DNA from: JBECKR01 sp040235415
Lineage (GTDB): Bacteria > Acidobacteriota > Polarisedimenticolia > Polarisedimenticolales > Polarisedimenticolaceae
Direction of reading: 5' to 3'
Assembly: GCA_040235415.1 (NCBI GenBank)
Contig: JBECKR010000316.1
Location: 1 to 21,276 of the forward strand
DNA length: 21,276 nucleotides
Of this stretch, positions 8,096-15,272 are shown in pieces. Both the position numbers and the translations under genes were made by a program. The stretch's first letter is position 1, and each line of letters opens with the position of its first letter. Below the pieces are notes generated by a model. It was given only the letters and a program-made list of their open reading frames with translations, was not told where the DNA came from and ran no database searches.

Positions 8096-8115
8096 AAAAA
8101 CGGTGTCAGACACCC
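8096..8115. repeat. REP-like palindrome, site 3 (terminator-like, contains hydrolase stop codon)
   Basis: The core GGTGTCAGACACC is flanked by AAAAAC on one side and CCTT on the other, a hybrid of the two arm types seen at 2831-2855 and 5390-5417. On the minus strand, the transcribed strand here, it reads GGGTGTCTGACACC followed by GTTTTT, a good match to an intrinsic terminator at the end of the nine-gene operon. The TGA of the hydrolase gene (8106-8108) is inside it. Confidence 0.85.
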
Positions 8116-8960
8116 TTCAGGAACTCGCGGAGGGCGGCGAAGAAGGCGTCCTTCTTCTCCAGGTAGACGACGTGGCCGCTGCCGGCGATCGGGTGCCAGC
8201 GGGCGTTCGGGAGGATGTCCGCGAGCTTGCGCTGCACCGGAACCGGGATGGCGCGGTCGTCGGCGCCCGGCAGGATCAGCGTCGGTGCGCGGATGGCCCG
8301 GTAGCCGTCGAGGTTGGCGTCGAGGGCCGCGAAGAACGGATCCTGCGCCTCGGTCAGCCGGATCAGGCAGTGGGTGCGGTCGTGGTAGCGCTCGTAGAAC
8401 CGCTGCCGCATCGACTCGAGCGTCTCGGGAGGAATCGAGCGCACGAACTCCTCGCCGAAGATCCTCTCGTACATGTAGTGCGTGTAGAGCTCGAACGCTT
8501 CCGGGCCCCCGCGGTAGAACCGCAGCGACAGATCCTGGTACATCGCGAACAGGCGCTCGTGCGACAACAGGATCCCGGAGAGCGTCAGCGTCCGCAGCCG
8601 ATTCCCGTACAGGCGCGCGAACTCGAGCGCCACGAAGCCGCCGTAGCTGATCCCCATGACGTGGACGCGGTCGATCGCCAGCCGGTCGAGGATCCGCCGG
8701 AGGTAGTCCGCGAACCCGGGGATGAGGTACGGCTCGTCCGGCGCCGACGACCGCCCCTGGCCCGGGTAGTCGTACAGCACGACGTCGAGGTCGGGCAGGA
8801 GCTCCGGCAGGAAGCCGTACCACGCGCGGGTGTGCATCGCGAGACCGTTCAACAGGCACACCGCTTCGCGGTCGCCCGTGCCGTGGCGCTCCCACCAGAT
8901 TCGCCGCCCGCCGACCTCGAGGTGTCCCGAGGACTCCGGGACGGGCTCGTCCGGCGCCAT
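8106..8960 (-). CDS. Alpha/beta hydrolase
   Basis: Soluble alpha/beta-fold hydrolase of 284 aa, last gene of the operon. The nucleophile elbow is GISYGG with S105; the acid is in PGADD (D234 or D235) and the base is H263 in GSGHVVYLEK. An oxyanion-hole region, LNGLAMHTRAW, lies near residues 37-47. The cap domain (about 130-215) is rich in aromatic residues, consistent with a hydrophobic substrate. The fold covers esterases, lactonases, C-C bond hydrolases and others, so the reaction cannot be fixed. The ATG overlaps the thiolase stop by one base (TGATG), implying coupled translation. The final codons REFLKGV end on a stop codon donated by the palindrome at 8096-8115. Confidence 0.88.
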   Translation of the reverse strand: MAPDEPVPESSGHLEVGGRRIWWERHGTGDREAVCLLNGLAMHTRAWYGFLPELLPDLDVVLYDYPGQGRSSAPDEPYLIPGFADYLRRILDRLAIDRVHVMGISYGGFVALEFARLYGNRLRTLTLSGILLSHERLFAMYQDLSLRFYRGGPEAFELYTHYMYERIFGEEFVRSIPPETLESMRQRFYERYHDRTHCLIRLTEAQDPFFAALDANLDGYRAIRAPTLILPGADDRAIPVPVQRKLADILPNARWHPIAGSGHVVYLEKKDAFFAALREFLKGV

Positions 8961-10171
8961 CAGTCCGTCGGCGTCAGCACGGTGCAGACCGAAGCGCAGA
9001 TCGGTCCGCCGATGTTGAACGTCGCCGCGGCGCGCGGCCCCCGGACCTGCAGTCCCGCGGGAGCCTTGCCGAGAAGCTGCCACGCGCACCATCCGATCAT
9101 CGCCACGCCGGTGGCGCCGATCGGGTGCCCCTTCGCGATCAGACCGCCCGAGGTGTTCACGGCGCACGCCCCGCCGTCGACCCGCGCCTTGCCCTCGGTC
9201 CAGTAGCGCGCGCCGTGCCCCGGGTCGGCGACTCCGAGGACCTCGACCCCGAGCGCGCCCATGACCGAGAAGCAGTCGTGCACCTCCGCGACGCCGACGT
9301 CGCCGGGGCCGAGGCGGGCCATGCGGTACGCCTCCGCCATCGCGCGGCGCGCTCCGGCCGGCCGCAGGACGTCGCGGTTCGCCTTCATGAGCGGATCCGT
9401 CGCCTGCGCGAACCCCGCCAGGCGCACCGCGTTCGCCTTCGGGACCCCCAGGCGCCGCAGCCCCGTCTCGGTCGCGATCAGCAGCCCCGCCCAGCCGTCG
9501 GTGATCTGCGAGCAATCGTAGGTCTTGAGCGGCAGCCCGTCGACGATGTAGCGGTTGATCCCCTCGATCGTCGTCGCCTGCTCGATCGAGAGCTTGACCT
9601 TCTGCATCTGGGCGTACGGGTTCGAGTTCGCGTTGGCGTACTCCTGGACCGCGATCTCGGCGAGTTCGCGCTCGGACACGCCGTGGGTCTTCATGTACAG
9701 CTCCATGACCTCGGCGAACAGGTGCGGGAAGACGTACGTCTTGCCCTCGCGCTCGTCGGGGTGCGAGAAGTACCCCAGCGCCTCGCCGACGCGCTTGCCG
9801 TCCATCTTGCCCTCGGCGTCGCGCATCTTCTCGTAGCCGACCGCGATGCCGACCTCGCCCATGCCCAGCAGCAGCTTGTGCGCGACCGCCAGCACCGCCT
9901 GCCCGCCGGAGGCGCAGGCGTTCTCGACCGCCTCGAGGGGCTTCGCGGCGAGGCCGGGCACCATCGCCATCAGGCCGGACAGCAGCCCCTGGGCGTTGAG
10001 CGTCATGTTGCAGGCGGCGCCGGTCGATCCGACGTCGATCGCGTCGGGGGCCGCCCCGACCTCCGCGCAGGTCTCCTCGACCGCGCGCCGGACGATGGCC
10101 GGCACGGTCGCGTCCATGAGCTTCCCGAACTTCGACTGGCGGTAGGCGGCGATGTACAGCGGCTTGTTCAT
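8960..10171 (-). CDS. Thiolase, SCP2/lipid-transfer type
   Basis: Thiolase-fold enzyme (403 aa) that probably cleaves a 3-ketoacyl-CoA with CoA. The nucleophilic Cys is C86 in ENACASGGQ. The HDCF motif (298-301), diagnostic of the SCP2-thiolase branch, supplies the second cysteine (C300). H349 lies in GHPIGATG, and the C-terminal loop NIGG (386-389) replaces the CxG motif of ordinary FadA-type thiolases. Members of this branch often handle branched or steroid side-chain substrates and often pair with a DUF35/OB-fold protein; none is seen next to it. No SCP2 sterol-carrier domain is fused. The ATG overlaps the preceding hydrolase stop (ATGA) and GGAGAG lies upstream. Together with the CoA ligase and SDR in the operon this suggests beta-oxidation-like shortening of an acyl chain, although no acyl-CoA dehydrogenase or hydratase is present. 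Confidence 0.92.
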   Translation of the reverse strand: MNKPLYIAAYRQSKFGKLMDATVPAIVRRAVEETCAEVGAAPDAIDVGSTGAACNMTLNAQGLLSGLMAMVPGLAAKPLEAVENACASGGQAVLAVAHKLLLGMGEVGIAVGYEKMRDAEGKMDGKRVGEALGYFSHPDEREGKTYVFPHLFAEVMELYMKTHGVSERELAEIAVQEYANANSNPYAQMQKVKLSIEQATTIEGINRYIVDGLPLKTYDCSQITDGWAGLLIATETGLRRLGVPKANAVRLAGFAQATDPLMKANRDVLRPAGARRAMAEAYRMARLGPGDVGVAEVHDCFSVMGALGVEVLGVADPGHGARYWTEGKARVDGGACAVNTSGGLIAKGHPIGATGVAMIGWCAWQLLGKAPAGLQVRGPRAAATFNIGGPICASVCTVLTPTD

Positions 10172-10971
10172 CGGTGTCTCTCCGAGGAAAGGAAACCCAG
10201 CAAGACCCGAGCGAGCCGGTCCGGCTGCTCGACGACGAGGGCGTGCCCCGCGCCGTGGACGATCTCGAGCTCCGCGCCCGCCACCGCCCGCGCCAGCGCG
10301 CGGCCGCGCGCCTCGGGGACGACGCGGTCGTCCGACGCGAGCACCACGAGCGCCGGGCAGACGATGCGGTCGAGCTGCGGCCGGAGGTCGAAGCCGTCGA
10401 GCGCCCGGAGCAGGCCCTCGAGACCATGAAACCACGCATCCGGAAGCTCCGCCATGCGCTCGCGGCGGCGGGCGAGCTCCTCGACGTGCGCCTCGCGCCA
10501 TCCGTCCGAGAACACCTCGGACCACAGCAGGTCGTGGAGCTGCCCGCGGTCCCCGCCGGCCAGGATGTCGCGGCACGCCGCCCGCAGCCGCTCCGCGCCC
10601 TCGGCCATGCCGTCGGTGGCGACGTCGGACGCGGTGATCGCGACGACCGAGCGCACGCGCCGCGGGTGGTCGGCGGCGAGCATCAGGCCGACCTCGGCGC
10701 CGAACGACGCCCCGACGACGTGGACCTGCGCCGACTCGATCTCGTCGAGCAGCGCCACGACGTCGTCTGCGTGCCCCTCGAGGTCCGGCGGAGGCGGGCC
10801 CGGCGACATCAGCTGCCCGCGGAAGTCGCAGCGCACGACGCTGTGCTCGGCGGCGAGGCGCTCCGCGATCGGGTCCCACGACGGGATCGTCATCATGCCG
10901 CCGTTGAGCAGCAGCACCGGCTCGCCGGTCGCAGGCCCGTCGACGCGGTAGCCGAGCGCTTCCGTCTTCAC
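10168..10971 (-). CDS. Alpha/beta hydrolase
   Basis: Soluble alpha/beta hydrolase of 267 aa. The nucleophile elbow is GASFGAE with S89, the acid is D214 or D215 (LASDDRVVPE) and the base is H243 (HGAGHALVVEQP). The sequence resembles the 3-oxoadipate enol-lactonase/epoxide hydrolase-like group, but nothing fixes the reaction. The start is GTG at 10971, overlapping the ligase stop as GTGA; the conserved beginning (TEALGYRVDG) follows at once and no upstream start is available outside the ligase. The stop overlaps the thiolase start. Its place between the CoA ligase and the thiolase suggests a ring- or ester-opening step, or hydrolysis of a CoA thioester. It is not closely similar to the other two hydrolases of the operon, so they are not recent duplicates. 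Confidence 0.87.
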   Translation of the reverse strand: MKTEALGYRVDGPATGEPVLLLNGGMMTIPSWDPIAERLAAEHSVVRCDFRGQLMSPGPPPPDLEGHADDVVALLDEIESAQVHVVGASFGAEVGLMLAADHPRRVRSVVAITASDVATDGMAEGAERLRAACRDILAGGDRGQLHDLLWSEVFSDGWREAHVEELARRRERMAELPDAWFHGLEGLLRALDGFDLRPQLDRIVCPALVVLASDDRVVPEARGRALARAVAGAELEIVHGAGHALVVEQPDRLARVLLGFLSSERHR

Positions 10972-12497
10972 TCGCGGTCCTCGAGGAAGCGCTCGCGGAG
11001 GGCGCCCTTCACGATCTTGCCATACGGCGTGCGCGGCAGGTCCTCGACGAACACGAACACCTTCGGGAGCTTGTAGCGCGCCAGGATCCCGGACAGGAAC
11101 GCCGCGAGCTCCTCGGAGGACGGGACGGCGCCGCGCCGCGGCAGCACGAACGCCACTCCGATCTCCCCCCAGGTCTCGTCGGGCACTCCGACGACCGCGA
11201 CGTCCTCGACGCCGGGGTGCTTGAGCAGCTCGGCCTCGATCTCGGCGGGGTGGATGTTGACCCCGCCGCTGATGATGACGTCCTTGCGGCGCCCGGCGAC
11301 GTAGAAGAACCCGTCCTCGTCGCGTCGCGCGAGGTCGCCGGAACGGAACCAGCCGTCGGCGGTCCACGCCGCGGCGGTCGCCTCGGGGTCGTTCCAGTAG
11401 CCGCTCGACACGTGCGGCCCGCGGAACCACATCTCGCCGACCTCGCCCGCCGGCAGCTCGCGGCCTTCTTCGTCCACGATCCGCACCGACGTGAACATCA
11501 TCGGCCGGCCGATCGAGCCCGCCTTGGCGTACGACTGCTCGACGGTCATGGCGAAGCAGTTGACCCCGACCTCGGTCATGCCGAACCCCTGCTTGAACAC
11601 CACGCCGCGCTCGTTGTACGCGTCGATGATGTAACGCGGCAGGGGAGCGCCGCCGCTGATGAACCAGCGCACGCGCGAGAGGTCGGCGGTGCGGAACGCC
11701 GGAACGTCCATGAGGAGCTTCCAGATCGTCGGGACACCGAGCACGACGGTGCAGCGCTCGCGCTCGACCGTGCGCCAGATCTCGCCCGGGTCGAACCCGC
11801 GGTGCAGCACGATGGTGCCGCCGATGGTGAAGATCGGCCCGAGGAACGCCATCAGCCCCCCGGCGTGGTACAGCGGCGTGAAGATCGGGCTGACGTCGTC
11901 CTCCCGCAGCTGCCAGCCGGCCGCGGTGTTGTAGCCGTTCCAGGCCACCATGCGATGCGGGATCACGACCCCCTTCGGACGGCCGGTCGTCCCCGAGGTG
12001 TACAGCAGGCAGTACGGATGCTCCGGGTCGGCGATTCCGGCACGCGCGGCCGCGGGCGCGCTCGAGAGGTCCGCGAGGCGCGGGTCGCCTTCACGCTCGG
12101 GAGCGTCGAGCGCCACGAGCCGCAGCCCGGGCGCCGCCTTCCGCAGCGACTCGGCGGTCTCGCCGAACGCGCCGTCGTACAGCACGACGCCCGCCCCGGA
12201 GTCCTCCAGGATCCCCCGCAGCTCGTGCGGGGTGAGCCGGGTTCCGAGGGGCACGAGGATGACCCCGCTCTTGGCGGCGGCGAAGAACGCGTCGAGGTAC
12301 TCGACGCGGTTGTGCGCGAGGATCGCGACGCGGTCGCCCGCCTCGAGGTTCAGCGGTCCCGTGAACGCCGCCGCGGTCCGAGCGGCGCGGGCGTCGAGCT
12401 CGCCGTAGCTCAGACGGCGCCCGGTCGCGACGTCGACCAGAGCGAGGCGGTCCGGCGTCAGCCGGGCGCGCTCGCCGAGGATGTCGCCGTGGATCAT
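10968..12497 (-). CDS. AMP-dependent acyl-CoA ligase (fatty-acid/aryl-CoA synthetase type)
   Basis: Adenylate-forming enzyme (509 aa) that activates a carboxylic acid to acyl-AMP and then acyl-CoA. The phosphate-binding motif is YTSGTTGRPKG (166-176), followed by GFGMTEVG, the hinge-region motif GWFRSGD and GRRKDVIISGGVNI, and the C-terminal catalytic lysine in RTPYGK (K494). All expected motifs are intact and the length is that of soluble medium/long-chain or aryl CoA ligases. There is no membrane segment. It lies in the middle of the operon, overlapping the upstream hydrolase by ATGA and the downstream hydrolase by GTGA. Its role is probably to commit an imported or hydrolysed acid to CoA-dependent catabolism. 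Substrate chain type is not readable from sequence. A beta-lactone synthetase (OleC-like) role was considered but is not favoured because the neighbouring KAS and SDR genes are not OleA/OleD-like. Confidence 0.93.
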   Translation of the reverse strand: MIHGDILGERARLTPDRLALVDVATGRRLSYGELDARAARTAAAFTGPLNLEAGDRVAILAHNRVEYLDAFFAAAKSGVILVPLGTRLTPHELRGILEDSGAGVVLYDGAFGETAESLRKAAPGLRLVALDAPEREGDPRLADLSSAPAAARAGIADPEHPYCLLYTSGTTGRPKGVVIPHRMVAWNGYNTAAGWQLREDDVSPIFTPLYHAGGLMAFLGPIFTIGGTIVLHRGFDPGEIWRTVERERCTVVLGVPTIWKLLMDVPAFRTADLSRVRWFISGGAPLPRYIIDAYNERGVVFKQGFGMTEVGVNCFAMTVEQSYAKAGSIGRPMMFTSVRIVDEEGRELPAGEVGEMWFRGPHVSSGYWNDPEATAAAWTADGWFRSGDLARRDEDGFFYVAGRRKDVIISGGVNIHPAEIEAELLKHPGVEDVAVVGVPDETWGEIGVAFVLPRRGAVPSSEELAAFLSGILARYKLPKVFVFVEDLPRTPYGKIVKGALRERFLEDRE

Positions 12498-13426
12498 CCC
12501 TCGGGCCCCCCGGTCGGGAGCGGCGCCGCGAGCACGCTCCGAAGCGCCTCGGCGAGCTTCGCCGGACACTCGTTCTCCGGGACGTGGCCGCACCGCTCGA
12601 TGACCGTCAGGCGGGCCTGCGGGAGCGCCGCCTCGAGCCGCCGCGCGTACTCCAGCGGGAACAGCCCGTCCGACGCCCCCCACACGAGGTCGACCGGCGC
12701 GGCGATCTCGCCCAGCCGGCCGTCGAGGAGGTTCGCCTCGGCGTCGTCGACCGCCAGCGCCATCCGCCCGATCGCGCCCTGCGAGGCCCGCCGCACGATC
12801 GCCGCCAGGACGTGGTCGGGGATCCTCGCGCTCGACGGATCGCGCAGCGACTCGACGAGCCGTCGCGCCTCCTCGGGCGTGCGCGGCATCAGCGAAGGGC
12901 CGGGGGCCTCGCCCCGGATCGGCCCGCCGTTGATCGCGACGAGGCGGGCGACGCGGCCGGGGCGCTCGACCGCCGCCCGGAACGCGATCCAGGCGCCGAG
13001 CGAGTTCCCGACCAGGACCGCGGGCCCGCGATCGCTGCGAACGTCGAGGAGTCCGACGACTCCCGCGAGGATCCGCGAGAACGGCAGGGGACCGGCCTCC
13101 GGGGCGCTCCCGTCGTGTCCCGGGAGATCGACGACCACGACGCGCCAGGACGACGTCAGCGCGGGCGCCACGCGGGCCCACGCTCCCGCCTGGTCGCCCG
13201 CGCCGTGCAGCAGCAGGAGGTCCGGCCCCTCGCCGGCGACCCAGTAGGACAGCTCGCCGCCGGCGATCGCCGCGGTGCGATGCTCGAACCCGGCCGAGCG
13301 CAGCTGGCGGCGGGAGGCCCAGTCGTAGAACCCGAGCGGGTCGCGGTACACCCACGAGACGGCGAGGATCGCCGCCACCGCGAGCGCGGCCGCCACGATC
13401 CCGGCTCCGACGAGGACGGGCTTCAT
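12494..13426 (-). CDS. Membrane-anchored alpha/beta hydrolase
   Basis: Alpha/beta hydrolase of 310 aa with one hydrophobic N-terminal segment (about residues 4-26, rich in Ala/Val/Ile) followed by WVYRDP. This looks like an uncleaved anchor that places the catalytic domain in the periplasm; there is no clear signal-peptidase site. The catalytic residues are S142 in GNSLGAW, D253 in WGASDGLFPLE and H281 in RCGHVPENECP, with HGAG (74-77) as oxyanion segment. It could act on the substrate soon after passage through the TonB-dependent receptor, for example as an esterase, but that is inference. GGAGG lies 4 nt before the ATG. Its stop overlaps the ligase start (ATGA), and 22 nt separate it from the KAS III-like gene upstream. 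Confidence 0.88.
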   Translation of the reverse strand: MKPVLVGAGIVAAALAVAAILAVSWVYRDPLGFYDWASRRQLRSAGFEHRTAAIAGGELSYWVAGEGPDLLLLHGAGDQAGAWARVAPALTSSWRVVVVDLPGHDGSAPEAGPLPFSRILAGVVGLLDVRSDRGPAVLVGNSLGAWIAFRAAVERPGRVARLVAINGGPIRGEAPGPSLMPRTPEEARRLVESLRDPSSARIPDHVLAAIVRRASQGAIGRMALAVDDAEANLLDGRLGEIAAPVDLVWGASDGLFPLEYARRLEAALPQARLTVIERCGHVPENECPAKLAEALRSVLAAPLPTGGPEG

Positions 13427-13448
13427 CGTTCCTCCCCGGCGGCGGGCG

Positions 13449-14444
13449 TCAGGGCATGCGGAACGCCGCCGCCGCCTGGTTGTAGCCGACGCCCGATCCG
13501 ACCATCACGACGAGGTCGCCGGAGCGCACGCGACCGTGCTCCACGGCGTCGTCGAGCGCCATCGGGATGCAGGCCGAGCCGGTGTACCCCCACTTCTCCA
13601 TGATCGTGTGGGTCCGGTCCATCGGGATCCCGAGGTCGCCCATGACGATCTCGACCGAGGGCTTGCGCACCTGCGTGAAGATCACGAGGTCGATGTCCGA
13701 GAGCGCGAAGCCGCCCCGCTCCGCGGCGGTCCGGACGAGCCGCGGCCAGCCCTCGTGGTTGACCTCGGGGGGGTAGCGCTCGAGCATCCGGACCCGGGTC
13801 CGGCCCTCACGGACCGCGGCCTCGGTCGCCGGCTCCGCGGTGCCGCCGGCATAGATCCCCCAGTGGCCGTGGTAGGCGCCGTCGGCGAGGAACGCGGAGC
13901 TCACGAAGCCGGGCCGGTCGGAGGGCCGCAGCAGCGCCGCGCCCGCTCCGTCGCCGTAGAAGAACACCATCGGGTCCGCCGGGTCGGCGAGCTTGTGCAT
14001 GAGGTACGCCCCGACCACCAGGACGTTGCGGTAGGCGGCGTTGCTCGCGATCAGGCCGGCCGCGATCGCGAGACCGGTCGGGAACGACGCGCAGGCGCAG
14101 CCGACGTCGAACGTCCCCGCGTTCCTGGCCCCGAGCTTCGCCTGCAGCACGACCGAGGTCGCGGGCGTGATGTAGTCGGGGGAGTCGGTGCCGAGCACGA
14201 CGAGGTCGACGTCCTCCGGGGGGCAGCCGGCGCGCGCGAGGGCCGCGCTCGCGGCGCGGAGCGCGACGTCGGAGGTCGCCCAATCCTCCGGGGCGTGCCA
14301 GCGCGTCCGGATGCCGGTGCCCTGCTCCATCTTGTCGACGAACTCCGGGAACGAGGCGTCGAACCGGCGCCTCAGGTCGTCGTTCGAGACCTCGATGCCG
14401 GGGACGAAGCGCCCGGTCGACACGATCGTGGCGTAGCGCGTCAT
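13449..14444 (-). CDS. KAS III-like (FabH-fold) acyl condensing enzyme with non-canonical active site
   Basis: Thiolase-fold protein of 331 aa in the beta-ketoacyl-ACP synthase III group. C118 in TFDVGCACASF aligns with the catalytic Cys of E. coli FabH. The two other triad positions are changed: where FabH has HQAN this protein has TQVR (T257), and where FabH has GNTS it has GYTGS (Y287). A histidine (H279) occurs just before in RTHTIMEKWGY. With Cys but without the usual His/Asn it is unlikely to carry out standard decarboxylative condensation; acyl transfer, thioester hydrolysis or a different condensation is possible. It is not the housekeeping FabH, as it lies in a TonB-receptor/CoA-ligase operon. 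The ATG at 14444 has a GAGGGCGGG region upstream and follows the SDR stop by 10 nt. Confidence 0.88.
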   Translation of the reverse strand: MTRYATIVSTGRFVPGIEVSNDDLRRRFDASFPEFVDKMEQGTGIRTRWHAPEDWATSDVALRAASAALARAGCPPEDVDLVVLGTDSPDYITPATSVVLQAKLGARNAGTFDVGCACASFPTGLAIAAGLIASNAAYRNVLVVGAYLMHKLADPADPMVFFYGDGAGAALLRPSDRPGFVSSAFLADGAYHGHWGIYAGGTAEPATEAAVREGRTRVRMLERYPPEVNHEGWPRLVRTAAERGGFALSDIDLVIFTQVRKPSVEIVMGDLGIPMDRTHTIMEKWGYTGSACIPMALDDAVEHGRVRSGDLVVMVGSGVGYNQAAAAFRMP

Positions 14445-14454
14445 GGTCCCGCCC

Positions 14455-15255
14455 TCACGTTCCCGGGACGAGGCCGCCGTCGACGGACAGAACCGCGCCG
14501 TGCACGAACGACGCGCGGTCGGAGGCGAGCCAGGCGTACGCCTCGGCGATCTCGCGCGGCGTCCCCATGCGTCCGAGCGGGGTCTTCGCGACCAGGGTGT
14601 CGAGCACCTTCTGCGGCATCGCGGCGAGGATCTCGGTCGCGACGAAGCCCGGCGCGACCGCGTTGACCCGGATTCCGTAACGCCCGAGCTCGCGCGCCCA
14701 GCTCCGCGTCATCCCGATGACGCCGGCCTTCGTGGCGACGTAGTTCGTCTGCCCGAAGTTGCCGTAGAGCCCGACGACGGAGCTGGCGTTCAGCACGACG
14801 CCGCCTCCCGAGCGGATCATGTGCGGCACGACGGCGCGGGTGCACAGGAACACGCCGCGGAGGTTGACCGACACGACCGCGTCGAAGCCGTCGTCCGACA
14901 TCGTACCGGTGACCTCGCCCTCCTTCCACTTCACGAGCTGGGCGTCCCGCACGATCCCGGCGTTGTTCACCAGGACGTCGATGCGGCCCCAGCGCTCGAC
15001 GACGCGCGCGGCGGCGGCTTCGACCGCGCCGCGGTCGGTGACGTCGACGCGGTCGAACGCGCCGTCGCCGCCGGCGGCCTCGATCGCGCCGACGAGCGCG
15101 CCGCCGTCGTCCGGGACGACGTCCCAGGCGGCGACGCGCGCGCCCTCCTCGGCGAACCGCAGCGCGGTCGCCCGCCCGATGCCCGCGGCGGCGCCCGTGA
15201 CGATCACGACGCGTCCCGCGGTCCCTCCCGTGCCCCTCTCGACGGCGGCGGTCAT
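14455..15255 (-). CDS. Short-chain dehydrogenase/reductase (FabG-like)
   Basis: Classical SDR of 266 aa that oxidises or reduces a hydroxy/keto group with NAD(P). The Rossmann motif is TGAAAGIG (20-27), followed by NNAG (97-100) and the catalytic tetrad N131, S158/S159, Y172 and K176 (NYVATKAG). The C-terminal region PGFVATEI...DGG is typical of FabG/3-hydroxyacyl-CoA dehydrogenases. An acidic residue at the end of beta-2 (AAWD, D45) suggests NAD preference, which would fit an oxidative catabolic step. There is no signal or membrane segment. The ATG has GGGAGG with a 7-nt spacer and lies 17 nt after the receptor stop. In the operon it may act as the 3-hydroxyacyl-CoA dehydrogenase preceding the thiolase. 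Confidence 0.92.
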   Translation of the reverse strand: MTAAVERGTGGTAGRVVIVTGAAAGIGRATALRFAEEGARVAAWDVVPDDGGALVGAIEAAGGDGAFDRVDVTDRGAVEAAAARVVERWGRIDVLVNNAGIVRDAQLVKWKEGEVTGTMSDDGFDAVVSVNLRGVFLCTRAVVPHMIRSGGGVVLNASSVVGLYGNFGQTNYVATKAGVIGMTRSWARELGRYGIRVNAVAPGFVATEILAAMPQKVLDTLVAKTPLGRMGTPREIAEAYAWLASDRASFVHGAVLSVDGGLVPGT

Positions 15256-15272
15256 GACCCTGCCTCCCGGTG

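Noticed and set aside
12494..15255. Complete olefin biosynthesis (oleABCD) cluster
   Set aside because: The KAS III-like protein lacks the His and Asn of OleA, and the SDR is a short classical FabG type rather than the extended OleD type. Kept only as a comparison.
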